A stretch of 64,000 bases of DNA from Gp6-AA40 sp963772955 (GTDB taxonomy: Bacteria > Acidobacteriota > Vicinamibacteria > Vicinamibacterales > UBA2999), in NCBI GenBank assembly GCA_963772955.1, contig CAVYZF010000009.1:620001-684000 (forward strand), written 5' to 3'. A program made the position numbers and the translations under genes. Positions within the stretch are counted from its first letter, which is position 1. Every line of letters starts with the position of its first letter. The notes beneath the pieces were generated by a model, which saw nothing but the letters and a program-made list of their open reading frames with translations, searched no databases and was not told where the DNA came from. Below are positions 48,779 through 57,889 of the stretch, piece by piece.

Positions 48779-51151
48779 TCATTCCCTGATCTTCAGCACT
48801 GCGACCAGATCGAGTGCATCCAGCATTCGTCTGACGATCAGCCCCGATATCAGCGCGGCGCCGATGATGCCAAGGAATGACCAGGCGACGGCCTGGCGAG
48901 ACACGTAGAGTGGGAACCGGTACACCTCGCTGTCGATCGATCCCACGATGACGGCAGCCAGACTGTAGCCGAGAAAGCCTCCCACCGGGAGCGATACCAG
49001 CGTCAGCAGCGCGAGCTCTCCCATCAGGATGAGCGAGATCTCCGCCCGCGTGAAGCCGAGCACGCGAAGGCTGGCCAGTTCGCGACTGCGCTCGGAGAGC
49101 GAGACCCTCGCCGCGTTGTAGACGACACCGAACGCAATCACACCCGCAAACACGAGGTTGATGAAGATCGACAGGCCCATGTTTGCGGCCATGACCTCTC
49201 TGAACCGCCTCAGGACTGCGCGTTTGAACCCGGTACCTGCCACGCTCGGGATGCCCTTCAGCGTGGTCGATAGCTTCGCTTCCTGCGCCTGATCGATGAG
49301 CATCAGGGCGCCGGTCGTGACGTCACCCTCCTGCATCAACTTGTGTAAGGCGTCGATGTCCATGTACGCCGACAAACCGAGCACATCGTCGACGAGCCCG
49401 GACACTTCGACCCGCCGGGTGGGACGGAGGCCTTCGAGCACCTCCATCGTGACGATGTCTCCCGTCGTGATGCCGAGCACCTTTGCCAGCGTCAACGACA
49501 GGACGACACCGCCCGGGGGCAGATGGATCGGCTCACCGTTCCGATCGACGATCCGTTTGAATCGGGGATTGGGAGGCACGCCGGTGATAGCGAGGTAACG
49601 CTCACGATGTCCAGCTCGTACGCGAACGGCGACCGTGCGTTGAGGCTCAACGGCGATGACTCCGGGGAGGCGGGCAAGGGCGTGCCTGGCGTCGTCACTC
49701 CGGGGCTCCACGAAGTTGACGGTGACATCCTGCCGCTCGGCCTCCCAGAACTGCGTGAGGATGAGGCGCTCGATCGCATCGTTGAAGACGAAGCCGATCA
49801 TCAGGATGGCGACCGCGAACGAGATACCGAAGATGGATGCGCCCGCGCGAAAGGGATGGCGGGCGATGTTGCGCAATACCATTCGTCCCGCCGTTCCAAG
49901 GTATCTCGAGAGCAAGGGCGTCTCGAGTATCGTGCGCCGGTACTTCGCAGGCGCTTCGGGGCGCATCGCTTCGGCAGGCGGTATCTTGACCGCACGGGAG
50001 ACGGCGCCGAAGGCGCCAGCCCCGGCCGCCGCAAACGTCAGCGCGGCCGCGCCGACGATGACCCTCGGTGGCACCATGAACCGCAAATCCGGAAAACGGA
50101 AGTAGATGTTGTAGAGGCCGATGATGAGCGTGCCGAGAACCGCTCCCCCGGCCACGCCGATCACCACGCCGACGGCGCCGATCACGAATGCCCATTTCAG
50201 GTAGTGCCAGCCGATGGCCATGTTGTCGTAGCCGAGGGCCTTCAGTGCTGCGATCTGCGGCCGCTGCAGCGCCAGCGCGCGCGTCAGGGCCACGTTCAGG
50301 ATGAAGGAGGCGACGAGCAGGAAGATCAGCGGGAGCAGGAAGCCGAAGCTCTGAAGCTGTGACAGCTCGTTCTCGACCGACCAATTCGACAGTTGGAGTG
50401 CGCGGGGAATTGCGCCCAGACCCCCGTACGGCTCGAGGAGGCGATCGATCTGTGCAATGACTTCTTCACTCGACGCTCCAGGCGATAACGCGAGAGCCAC
50501 GTCGTTGAAGCCCCCCTCCATGTCGAAGGCGGCCGCCAGTGCCTTCTCGTCCATCCAGAAGATGCCGAACCGCTGGTCGTCCGGGATGAGCTCACCGGGC
50601 CGGATGCTGTAGACGTACTCAGGCGACAACGCGACGCCGACGATGGTGAGCCGCCTGAGACGGCCGTTGATCACCGCGGGCACCTGGTCGCCAGCTTGGA
50701 GCTTGTTGGCGATGACGAAGCCTTCGCTGGCCAGGATCTCGTCGGGGCGGTTGGGCTCGATCCAGCGACCGCTTCGGAGGTAGAGGTCGTTGACCCGCGG
50801 CCGGCGGTTGACCGGGATTGACACCAGTTGCGCGCCCGCGGGCTCGTCGAGCTGATCGAGATCGAGCGTTACGCGTGACACCACGCGTGTCTCCATCGCC
50901 GAGACGCCCGGGATGGCCGCGATATCAGCCGCGAGGCGTTGGGGCGCGCGCTTGAGCGAGGCGAACACGTCCGCGAATCGCTGCCGCTCGTAGTAAACGC
51001 GACGGGTCTCGCTGAGCGAGGCGAAGTTCGACTGGTACATCACGTACATCGCGACGCCCGCCGCCACCACCATCGCGATCGCGAGCGCCTGCCCCTTCAT
51101 CAGCCAGAGGTCGCGAAGCAGCTTGCGGTTCAGCGCGGAGAGGCTCACCAC
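48779..51151 (-). CDS. ABC transporter permease with two FtsX domains
   Basis: 790 residues. An N-terminal helix (LWLMKGQALAIAMVVAAGVAMY) precedes a large periplasmic domain (about 40-260), then three helices of the first FtsX domain (FLLPLIFLLVASFILNVALT; AFVIGAVGVVIGVAGGAVLG; VGAAALTFAAAGAGAFGAVS), a second N-terminal helix, a second periplasmic domain and the second FtsX domain to the C-terminus. This duplicated form is typical of lipoprotein/peptide export or mechanotransmission systems. It overlaps the ATPase gene by seven bases and precedes the adaptor gene by 28. Confidence 0.92.
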   Translation of the reverse strand: MVSLSALNRKLLRDLWLMKGQALAIAMVVAAGVAMYVMYQSNFASLSETRRVYYERQRFADVFASLKRAPQRLAADIAAIPGVSAMETRVVSRVTLDLDQLDEPAGAQLVSIPVNRRPRVNDLYLRSGRWIEPNRPDEILASEGFVIANKLQAGDQVPAVINGRLRRLTIVGVALSPEYVYSIRPGELIPDDQRFGIFWMDEKALAAAFDMEGGFNDVALALSPGASSEEVIAQIDRLLEPYGGLGAIPRALQLSNWSVENELSQLQSFGFLLPLIFLLVASFILNVALTRALALQRPQIAALKALGYDNMAIGWHYLKWAFVIGAVGVVIGVAGGAVLGTLIIGLYNIYFRFPDLRFMVPPRVIVGAAALTFAAAGAGAFGAVSRAVKIPPAEAMRPEAPAKYRRTILETPLLSRYLGTAGRMVLRNIARHPFRAGASIFGISFAVAILMIGFVFNDAIERLILTQFWEAERQDVTVNFVEPRSDDARHALARLPGVIAVEPQRTVAVRVRAGHRERYLAITGVPPNPRFKRIVDRNGEPIHLPPGGVVLSLTLAKVLGITTGDIVTMEVLEGLRPTRRVEVSGLVDDVLGLSAYMDIDALHKLMQEGDVTTGALMLIDQAQEAKLSTTLKGIPSVAGTGFKRAVLRRFREVMAANMGLSIFINLVFAGVIAFGVVYNAARVSLSERSRELASLRVLGFTRAEISLILMGELALLTLVSLPVGGFLGYSLAAVIVGSIDSEVYRFPLYVSRQAVAWSFLGIIGAALISGLIVRRMLDALDLVAVLKIRE

Positions 51152-51852
51152 GCCAGCTCCTTCGGCTCCAGCTTCTCCGTTCTGTCCTCGACAGAGACGA
51201 CGCGGCCGTCAGCGAGGCGGACGACACGGTCGGCCATCGATGCAATCGCGGCGTTGTGGGTGATGACGACGGTGGTGGTGCCGAGCTCGGTGTTCACACG
51301 CTGGAGCGCCTCGAGGACGACGATGCCGGTGGAGATGTCGAGGGCACCGGTGGGCTCGTCGCAGAGGAGGACTGAGGGCCGCTTGGCGATGGCCCGGGCG
51401 ATCGCGACCCGCTGCTGTTCACCGCCCGAGAGCTGCGCCGGGAAATGATCGAGACGTCCCTCGAGTTTGACGAGGCCAAGTGCGTCTGCCGGTGCCATGG
51501 GATTTGTGGAGATCTCGGTGACGAGCGCGACGTTCTCGACTGCCGTGAGGCTCGGAATCAAGTTGTAGAACTGGAAGACGAAGCCGACGTGTTGACGCCG
51601 GTAAGCCGTCAGCGCGCCTTCGTCTGCCTGGGTCAAATCGGTGTCGCGATAGAGCACGCGGCCGCTCGTCGGCACATCCAGCCCGCCAATGATGTTGAGG
51701 AGCGTCGACTTGCCGGAGCCCGACGGCCCGAGCAGCACGACGAACTGCCCTTCGTCGAGCGTGAGCGTGACGTGCCGCAGCGCGTGCACTTCCACCTCGC
51801 CCATGCGGTAGACCTTCGCGAGGTCGCGAATGTGGAAGAGCGGTGTCGACAT
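51145..51852 (-). CDS. ABC transporter ATPase (LolD/MacB type)
   Basis: 235 residues. Walker A GPSGSGKSTLLN, Q-loop FVFQFYNLIPSLTA, signature LSGGEQQRVAIARAI, Walker B VLLCDEPTGALD and switch His in VVITHN are all present. The FYNLIPSLTA motif is usual for LolD/MacB-class ATPases that work with FtsX permeases. First gene of the leftward operon. It is divergent from the SWIB gene; the shared region 51853-52005 must hold both promoters. Confidence 0.94.
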   Translation of the reverse strand: MSTPLFHIRDLAKVYRMGEVEVHALRHVTLTLDEGQFVVLLGPSGSGKSTLLNIIGGLDVPTSGRVLYRDTDLTQADEGALTAYRRQHVGFVFQFYNLIPSLTAVENVALVTEISTNPMAPADALGLVKLEGRLDHFPAQLSGGEQQRVAIARAIAKRPSVLLCDEPTGALDISTGIVVLEALQRVNTELGTTTVVITHNAAIASMADRVVRLADGRVVSVEDRTEKLEPKELAW

Positions 51853-52005
51853 CTCCGTCCAAGCGTGCGACGACTGCTGTGCGCGTGTCCAGTCGAAGCA
51901 GTTGGCCGCCTCACAGCGTCTGCTTTGGCGCGCTGTGCGCGCCGGGCCGTGCTACCATCCGGCCCAACCCTACACTAGGCGCTCGAACGTTTCCGAGGAG
52001 GTCAG

Positions 52006-52317
52006 ATGGCGAAGAAGGCGAAGAAGGCGAAGGCGACCAAGACCGCAAAGAAAAAGAAGTCCGCGCGCAAACCGAGCGCCGCATTCATGCGACCCGTTTC
52101 GCCGAGCCCCGCGCTGGCGGAGGTCATCGGGTCCAAGGCTGTTCCGCGCACGGAGGTCACCAAGCGCCTCTGGGCCTACATCAAGAAGAACAAGCTGCAG
52201 GATGCGAAGAACAAGCGGATGATCAACGCCGACGCCTCGCTGAAGGCCGTCTTCGGCGGAAAGTCCTCTGTGAACATGTTCGAGATGACGAAGCTTGTAG
52301 GGAAGCACCTGAAGTAG
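52006..52317 (+). CDS. SWIB/MDM2-domain protein with lysine-rich histone-H1-like tail
   Basis: 103 residues, ATG 52006 behind GAGGAGGTCAG. Residues 1-23 are almost only Lys/Ala/Ser/Thr (AKKAKKAKATKTAKKKKSAR), a basic DNA-binding-like tail. Residues about 30-103 form a SWIB domain (SPALAEVIGSKAVPRTEVTK, LWAYIKKNKLQDAKNKRMIN, ADASLKAVFGGK, FEMTKLVGKHL). Bacterial SWIB proteins occur in chlamydiae and many soil bacteria and are thought to act on nucleoid structure; the role here is inferred. Confidence 0.92.
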   Translation: MAKKAKKAKATKTAKKKKSARKPSAAFMRPVSPSPALAEVIGSKAVPRTEVTKRLWAYIKKNKLQDAKNKRMINADASLKAVFGGKSSVNMFEMTKLVGKHLK

Positions 52318-52344
52318 ATTGGGCTGGGCCCGGGTTCCGAAAAG

Positions 52345-53358
52345 ATGGCCGTCGGATACAAACGAATAGCCACGGAAGAAGCCTGGGCACCAGCCGAGTT
52401 GCTGGATACGTATCGATCGATGGCGGCGAAGAAGTCGATCGACGATCCGGGCTTCATCGTCCTCTGGAACCGCCTCGGCGCCCGTGGCCAGTTGTCCGAA
52501 CGGCTCGCCGATATCGGTGAGCGCCGCATCGCAGACATGGACAGTTCCGGGATCGATCTGCAGATCCTGTCGCTGACCTCACCGGGCGTCCAGGTCTTCG
52601 ACGCCGACACCGCCACCGCGCTGGCCGCCAGCACCAACGATCAAGTTGCCGAGGCCGTCAGGAAGCATCCGACCAGGTTTGCTGCGCTCGGAGCCGTCGC
52701 TCCACAAGATCCCGGGCGCGCAGCGCAGGAAGCCGAACGCGCCGTCCGCACGCTGGGACTCAAAGGCATCATCATCAACTCGCATACCAAGGGCGAGTTC
52801 CTCGACGACCCGAAGTTCTGGGACATATTCGAGGCCGCCGAGTCGCTCGACGTGCCGCTCTACATCCACCCGCAGGCGCCTCCTCCGGCGATGTCTGCTC
52901 CATACGTCGAGAAGGGACTCGAAGGTGCGTTGTGGGGCTTTGCCGCGGAGACTGGCCTGCACGTGCTGGCGATCCTCCGAAGTGGCGCGCTCGACCGCTT
53001 CCCCCGGTTACGGCTGGTCATCGGTCACGCCGGCGAGGCGCTGCCGTTCTGGCTGTATCGCCTCGACTACATGAATCGGAGCGCCCGTCCGTTCATCCGC
53101 AATGGAACCGACCGCCTGCAGCGCACGTTAAGCGAGTACATGCGCGAGAACGTGTACGTGACGACGAGCGGCATGCCCTGGGCACCGGTCATTACCTTCG
53201 TTCAGTCCGTGCTTGGCATGGACCGCGTCATGTACGCGATGGACTATCCCTATCAATTCGAGCCCGACGAAGTCACGGCGACCGATGCCGTGCCGATCAG
53301 CGACGCCGACAAGAAGAAGCTCTTCCAGACCAACGCGGAGCGCGTCTTCGGTTTGTAG
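52345..53358 (+). CDS. Amidohydrolase-2 family protein (ACMSD/gamma-resorcylate decarboxylase-like)
   Basis: 337 residues from ATG 52345. A metal-dependent TIM-barrel of the ACMSD group: N-terminal IATEEAWAP (Glu/Ala in the HxH position as in resorcylate decarboxylase), LYIHPQAPPP (metal His), LVIGHAGEALPFWLYRLD (second His) and MYAMDYPYQFEP (metal Asp). Relatives decarboxylate aromatic acids such as 2,6-dihydroxybenzoate. With two tannase genes in the window, aromatic-acid breakdown is plausible but unproven. Confidence 0.88.
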   Translation: MAVGYKRIATEEAWAPAELLDTYRSMAAKKSIDDPGFIVLWNRLGARGQLSERLADIGERRIADMDSSGIDLQILSLTSPGVQVFDADTATALAASTNDQVAEAVRKHPTRFAALGAVAPQDPGRAAQEAERAVRTLGLKGIIINSHTKGEFLDDPKFWDIFEAAESLDVPLYIHPQAPPPAMSAPYVEKGLEGALWGFAAETGLHVLAILRSGALDRFPRLRLVIGHAGEALPFWLYRLDYMNRSARPFIRNGTDRLQRTLSEYMRENVYVTTSGMPWAPVITFVQSVLGMDRVMYAMDYPYQFEPDEVTATDAVPISDADKKKLFQTNAERVFGL

Positions 53359-53359
53359 C

Positions 53360-54274
53360 GTGACGCCGATCATCCGCGTTGCGGGAATCCGCAAAACCTA
53401 CGGCACGACCATTGCGGTGGACGAGGTGTCGTTCGAAGTCGAGGAAGGCGAGATCTTCGGTCTCATCGGGCCGAACGGTGCGGGCAAGACGACGACGATG
53501 GAGTGTGTCGAAGGGTTGCGGCGTCCCGATCGAGGGTCGATCTCGGTGCTGTCCCTCGATCCGATGCGCGACGCGCGCACGCTGCAGCAGAAGGTCGGCG
53601 TGCAGCTTCAGCAGGCGCAGTTGCAGAAGCGCATCAAGGTCCGCGAAGCCATCGACCTCTGGGCCTCGCTGTATCCACGTGCGGTAGATGGAGACGCACT
53701 GCTCGAGCGCCTGGGACTCGCCGACAAGCGGCAGGCCTGGTTCATGACGCTCTCGGGCGGACAGAAGCAGCGGCTCTTCATCGCGCTCGCGCTCATTCAC
53801 GATCCCGATGTGGTCCTGTTAGACGAATTGACAACTGGTCTCGATCCCCAGGCCCGCCGTGCGATCTGGGATCTTGTGCGCGAGATTCGTACGCGTGGCA
53901 AGACGGTTCTCCTGACCACGCATCTCATGGAGGAGGCCGAGCGCCTCTGCGACCGCGTGGCCATCGTCGAGCGCGGCCGCGTGATCGACATTGGCACGCC
54001 GTCGGGTCTCGTGCGGCGGCACTGCCAGAACGAGACGGTGGTGCTCGAAACGACGGATACCTCGGCGGCGCAACATTTCGAGGCCATTCCAGGCGTCGAA
54101 TCAGTGACGTGGCAAGGCGCACAGTGCACGATTCGGGGACGTGGTGGCGACCTTGTCACGCACGTCATCCAGTGTCTGGCCGAGCATCGCATTCGCGTGA
54201 CGAACTTCAAGACCGAGCTGCCGAATCTCGAAGACGTCTTTCTCACGCTCACGGGGCATTCGATCCGTGAATAA
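53360..54274 (+). CDS. ABC transporter ATPase (ABC-2 exporter, CcmA/NatA-like)
   Basis: 304 residues from GTG 53360, one base after the upstream stop. Walker A GPNGAGKTTTMEC, Q-loop VGVQLQQAQLQ, signature LSGGQKQRLFIALAL, Walker B VVLLDELTTGLDP (Leu in place of the usual Pro in DEPT) and switch His in LLTTHLMEEAE. A C-terminal domain of about 80 residues follows, as in exporter ATPases of the NatA/DrrA type. It overlaps its permease gene by eight bases. The substrate is unknown. Confidence 0.93.
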   Translation: MTPIIRVAGIRKTYGTTIAVDEVSFEVEEGEIFGLIGPNGAGKTTTMECVEGLRRPDRGSISVLSLDPMRDARTLQQKVGVQLQQAQLQKRIKVREAIDLWASLYPRAVDGDALLERLGLADKRQAWFMTLSGGQKQRLFIALALIHDPDVVLLDELTTGLDPQARRAIWDLVREIRTRGKTVLLTTHLMEEAERLCDRVAIVERGRVIDIGTPSGLVRRHCQNETVVLETTDTSAAQHFEAIPGVESVTWQGAQCTIRGRGGDLVTHVIQCLAEHRIRVTNFKTELPNLEDVFLTLTGHSIRE

Positions 54275-55025
54275 GATCCGCGCGCTGCTCAAGCTGACGT
54301 GGCTCGAGATCAAGATCTTCGTGCGCGAGCCGATGGGCGTGATCGGAACCATCGCCATTCCGGTCGCCGTGTTCCTCATCGCCAGCCGGCTCATGGGCCC
54401 TCGCATCGCGCGGACGGCGATTCAGACGGGCGGAGGACCGGGCTCCGCAGTGTTGCCGGTGCTGGCGTCCATCCTGATGGCGCTCAGCGCGATTTCGTCG
54501 CTCGTCACGATCGTCTCGATCTACCGTGAAGGTGGCATCCTCAAGCGCCTGCGCGCCACGCCACTCTCGCCAACCGTGATCCTCTCGGCGCACGTGCTGG
54601 TGAAACTGGTCTTCACGATCCTCACGCTCGTGATCATGATTCTTCTCGGCCGCCGGTACTTCCCTCCGGGCGCGCCGGTGCCGCTGCTCTCGTACAGTGT
54701 GGCGCTCACGTTCACGACCTGGTCGATCCTGTCGATCGGGTTCCTCATCGCCAGCGTCGTTCCAACGGCGCGCTTTGCCCAACCGCTGGCGGCGGTGATC
54801 TTGTACCCGATGATCGTCGTTTCGGGACTGTTCTTTCCCGTGAGTGTGTTACCAGAGTGGATGAGGCTGGTCGCGAAAGTGCTCCCGCTCGGCTATGCGG
54901 TGTCGTTGCTCGACGGCATCTGGCGGGGCGAAGGATGGGCTGCCCATCTCGGAGAGGTTGCTGCGCTCACGCTCTTCTTTGTTGCCTTCACCGCGATCTC
55001 GAGCCGGATGTTCCGCTGGGAATAG
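54267..55025 (+). CDS. ABC-2-type transporter permease
   Basis: 252 residues with six hydrophobic segments (VIGTIAIPVAVFLIAS, VLPVLASILMALSAISSLV, LVFTILTLVIMILLG, LSYSVALTFTTWSILSIGFL, PLAAVILYPMIVVSGLFFPV, VAALTLFFVAFTAISS). The LSGLFFPV-like motif before the last helix is typical of ABC2_membrane exporters (NatB/DrrB). It forms a two-gene exporter with the ATPase upstream. The following 118 bases hold no gene. Confidence 0.92.
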   Translation: MNKIRALLKLTWLEIKIFVREPMGVIGTIAIPVAVFLIASRLMGPRIARTAIQTGGGPGSAVLPVLASILMALSAISSLVTIVSIYREGGILKRLRATPLSPTVILSAHVLVKLVFTILTLVIMILLGRRYFPPGAPVPLLSYSVALTFTTWSILSIGFLIASVVPTARFAQPLAAVILYPMIVVSGLFFPVSVLPEWMRLVAKVLPLGYAVSLLDGIWRGEGWAAHLGEVAALTLFFVAFTAISSRMFRWE

Positions 55026-55143
55026 CGTGCCAGGATTGTGACGTGACTTTCAGATCTGTCCGGCGATCGTTCCGCGCCTGCCTGCGGTTTCACGGTACAG
55101 CAGCGTCGCGCTGAGTACCGGCCTTGCACAGACTGTCGCTCGG

Positions 55144-56445
55144 ATGGCGCTCTATCTCGACACCACGATTCACACGGGCAGGGTGTCGCTCCGTGCCGCG
55201 CGGGCGTGCATCAAGAGCGAGACGTTCGACCTTGGTCTCGTGATCCTGCCGCTCGCCACTGGATTGGCGGCGGCGGCCGCCGTTCTGTCGACCCCGAGGC
55301 TCTTTGCCGTGCTGCTGGTGGCCGATCTCTGGTTGCTCGGCTATCACCACGTCGTGGCGACGTATACCAGACTCGCCTTCGGGACGGACGCCTTTCGCCG
55401 CAACCGGTTTCTCGCATTCGATTTGCTGCTGTTGATGACCGTCGCCACCCTCGGGCTCGCCTTTACGGCCGGGGCCTGGGTGGTCGCCACGGCGTTTCTG
55501 TACCTGCAGTGGTTCCACTACATGCGTCAGGGCTACGGGCTGGCACGCATGTATTTCCGCGCGACGCCCGAGGGGCAGGTCGCCGGGTCACGCGACATCA
55601 CGACCGACCTCGTCGTGTATCTCGTCCCGATCTACGCGATCGCCGCACGCTCGGCGATGATGGGGTCGACGTTTCTGGAGCTGCCGGTCAAGACGCTCGT
55701 CCTGCCGAGCGAGGCGATCACGGCGCTCGGCTTTGCTGCCGCAGTTGCCGGCACCATGTGGGCGGTTCGGAGCGCAGTCGCCTTCACACGAGGGGCGCTC
55801 GATCCGCTCTATGCCGGGTTCGTGCTCTCTCACATCGCCATCTTCCTCGTCGCGTACGTCGCCATTGAGGATGCCAACACTGGCTGGCTGGCGATCAACG
55901 TCTGGCACAACTTCCAGTACGTGCTCGTCGTCTGGATGATGAACGCGAAGAAGTACGCCGGCGGTATCGATCCTGCGGCGCGGTTCCTCTCGCGCATCAG
56001 CCAGCCCGGGCGGCTCGTGACCTACTTCCTGAGCTGCATTGCGATCTCGACCGTCATCTATCTGGGTCTCGGCGGCGCCGTGTCTGCCATGGGCGGCGGC
56101 GTGGCGATCACCGTCGGCATCTACATGGGCATCAACTTCCACCACTACATCGTCGATGCCTTGATCTGGAAGCGCCGACGGGTGATTACTCGGTCCCAGT
56201 CGATCTTGACGATTCGACAATCAAGAATCAAAGAACAACAATTGATCGCATGCCGGGCTTATTCGCCGAAGTGCCGCGCGAACGCGCGCTCGTGCCCGTC
56301 GCTCCTGGCGCAGTATGGCTGCGCAACTGGCTCTCGCTCGATCTCCAGAAACAGTTGGTCGAGCAATGTCGTTCGCTTCTCAGTGGACCGGGTGGCGGGT
56401 ACACACCGACGGTCCGCGGCGGCGGCAAGATGCACGTTGAGATGA
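55144..56445 (+). CDS. Polytopic membrane protein with conserved histidines (family member B), stop codon lost
   Basis: 433 residues from ATG 55144 with about nine hydrophobic segments. Histidines at the same five places as the protein at 34931: GYHHVVATYTR (H68/H69), WFHYMRQGYG (H125), LSHIAIF (H230), NVWHNFQYV (H255), NFHHYIVDALIWKR (H333/H334). Member A ends 23 residues after its HH pair. Here the frame runs on for about 100 residues of Arg/Ser-rich sequence and overlaps the next gene by 196 bases, so the true stop was probably lost by a frameshift near 56170-56200 or the base is wrong. The function is unknown. Confidence 0.75.
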   Translation: MALYLDTTIHTGRVSLRAARACIKSETFDLGLVILPLATGLAAAAAVLSTPRLFAVLLVADLWLLGYHHVVATYTRLAFGTDAFRRNRFLAFDLLLLMTVATLGLAFTAGAWVVATAFLYLQWFHYMRQGYGLARMYFRATPEGQVAGSRDITTDLVVYLVPIYAIAARSAMMGSTFLELPVKTLVLPSEAITALGFAAAVAGTMWAVRSAVAFTRGALDPLYAGFVLSHIAIFLVAYVAIEDANTGWLAINVWHNFQYVLVVWMMNAKKYAGGIDPAARFLSRISQPGRLVTYFLSCIAISTVIYLGLGGAVSAMGGGVAITVGIYMGINFHHYIVDALIWKRRRVITRSQSILTIRQSRIKEQQLIACRAYSPKCRANARSCPSLLAQYGCATGSRSISRNSWSSNVVRFSVDRVAGTHRRSAAAARCTLR

Positions 56446-56909
56446 TGTGTCTCGGGCGTCACTGGAATCCGCTGACGTACACATACGAATCGACGCGCGC
56501 CGATCATGACGACGCCCCTGTGGGTCCCGTACCCCAGGAGTGGGTGACTCTGGCGTCTGCTGCCGCGCTCGAAGCGGGCTTCCGCTGCACGCCCGACATC
56601 TGCCTGATCAACTTCTACCAGGCCGACGGCCGGATGGGGTTACACCAGGACAAGGACGAGAGCGCAGTGTCGCTCGCCGCAGGGTTCCCAGTCGTGTCGA
56701 TGTCGATAGGCGATACGGCTCGCTTCCTGTTTGGCGGGCTCAAGCGTCGCGAACCGGTCGAGACGATGATGCTCGAGTCGGGTGATGTTCTTGTGTTCGG
56801 AGGCGAGGCGCGTCTTCGGTATCACGGAGTCTCGCGCATCGCGCCGGGCACCGCACCCACCAAGCTAGAGCTGGCGGGGCGCATCAATCTCACTTTCCGG
56901 CAGTACTAA
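56250..56909 (+). CDS. AlkB-like 2OG-Fe(II) dioxygenase
   Basis: 219 residues. The AlkB fold signature is present: CLINFYQADGRMGLHQDKDE (iron His and Asp), GDTARFLFGG, LESGDVLVFGGEARLRYHGV (second iron His) and GRINLTFRQY (two Arg for 2-oxoglutarate). E. coli AlkB directly reverses alkylated bases, and this close pattern suggests the same activity. Its 5' part is overlapped by the extended frame of the upstream membrane protein, and its stop overlaps the convergent HDOD gene by four bases. Confidence 0.92.
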   Translation: MPGLFAEVPRERALVPVAPGAVWLRNWLSLDLQKQLVEQCRSLLSGPGGGYTPTVRGGGKMHVEMMCLGRHWNPLTYTYESTRADHDDAPVGPVPQEWVTLASAAALEAGFRCTPDICLINFYQADGRMGLHQDKDESAVSLAAGFPVVSMSIGDTARFLFGGLKRREPVETMMLESGDVLVFGGEARLRYHGVSRIAPGTAPTKLELAGRINLTFRQY

Positions 56910-57802
56910 CAGAGGGGCGGCACCAGCAGCTTCGTCGACACACCAAGATTCGAGAACGTGGCCTTGGTGTCGTCAACTGCCCGCTCCCAGATGTCTGCGA
57001 TTCCGTCAACGTTCACCTGCAGGGACGCCCCGTACTTCATCGCCAGGAGCTTGAGTCCAGGCTCCTGGTGCGCGGCCGTGCGGACGCACATGAGTCGCGT
57101 CAGCTCGTGTCCGAATCGCGCCAACTGTGTCAGCTCGGTTGGGGGCGTGTCGTGATCCCAGAGTGACGTGAGATATGGCGACAGCTTCCAGTGTCCGGCG
57201 ACTTCGGCGGCCAGCCGCTGATACGTGAAGCCGAGTTCCTTCAAGCAGCCCTCGTCCTGGGACATGCCCTGAGCGACGGCGTCGTTCACCGCGGCGAGCC
57301 GCAGCGGCGAATGATGGGCGACGAGTACTTCGCCGAGGTTCTGGAACATCCCCGCCAGGTAGCTTTCCTCACGCTGTCCGAAGCGGCGCATGTCCGCGGC
57401 GATGGCCGCCACGTGCGCCGATAGCATCGACCTGATCATCAGGTGGCGCAATTCGCCCGTGTGGCGCTCGAAGTACTCGAGATACGTCAGCGTGCCCGCG
57501 AGTTTCAGCACCGTGCGCATGCCGAGGACGACGATCGCATGCGAAATGCTTTCGATCGGCTTGTTCGATCGGTTGTAGTGGAAGGAATTCGCCATGCGAA
57601 GGAGCTTGAACGTCAGGGCGTAGTCCTCGAGCACGAGCGCGGCGAGCTTCTGGGCCGACGTCTGATCCGAATTCGGGAGCGCCAGCAACTCGATCAGGCG
57701 CTTCGAGAACATCGGCAGGTCGCTGCCCGCGACGACGCGGCGGACGTACAGCTCGAGGCGATCGTTGAACGACGTCTGGAGAGCATTTGCGGGGAGCGGC
57801 AT
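56906..57802 (-). CDS. HDOD-domain protein
   Basis: 298 residues from ATG 57802 (MPLPANALQTSFNDRLELYV). The HDOD domain (about 25-225) shows RLIELLALPNSDQTSAQKLA, LEDYALTFKLLRMANSFHYN, IESISHAIVVLGMRTVLKLA and AGMFQNLGEVLVAHH. HDOD proteins are HD-like without catalytic residues and take part in signalling, often with c-di-GMP or kinases. No partner domain is fused. It is divergent from the cupin gene, with 87 bases between starts. Confidence 0.88.
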   Translation of the reverse strand: MPLPANALQTSFNDRLELYVRRVVAGSDLPMFSKRLIELLALPNSDQTSAQKLAALVLEDYALTFKLLRMANSFHYNRSNKPIESISHAIVVLGMRTVLKLAGTLTYLEYFERHTGELRHLMIRSMLSAHVAAIAADMRRFGQREESYLAGMFQNLGEVLVAHHSPLRLAAVNDAVAQGMSQDEGCLKELGFTYQRLAAEVAGHWKLSPYLTSLWDHDTPPTELTQLARFGHELTRLMCVRTAAHQEPGLKLLAMKYGASLQVNVDGIADIWERAVDDTKATFSNLGVSTKLLVPPLC

Positions 57803-57889
57803 TAGATAGGGAATCGGCGCATCGCACGAGAATGTGAGCCGGTGAGGAAGATCCGTGAAGTCGTGGCGGACTCTGTAAAATCGCAGGCC

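Noticed and set aside
52345..54274. Amidohydrolase and ABC ATPase as a fused protein
   Set aside because: A stop codon at 53356-53358 separates them; the long ATPase frame upstream of 53360 is out of phase with the amidohydrolase.
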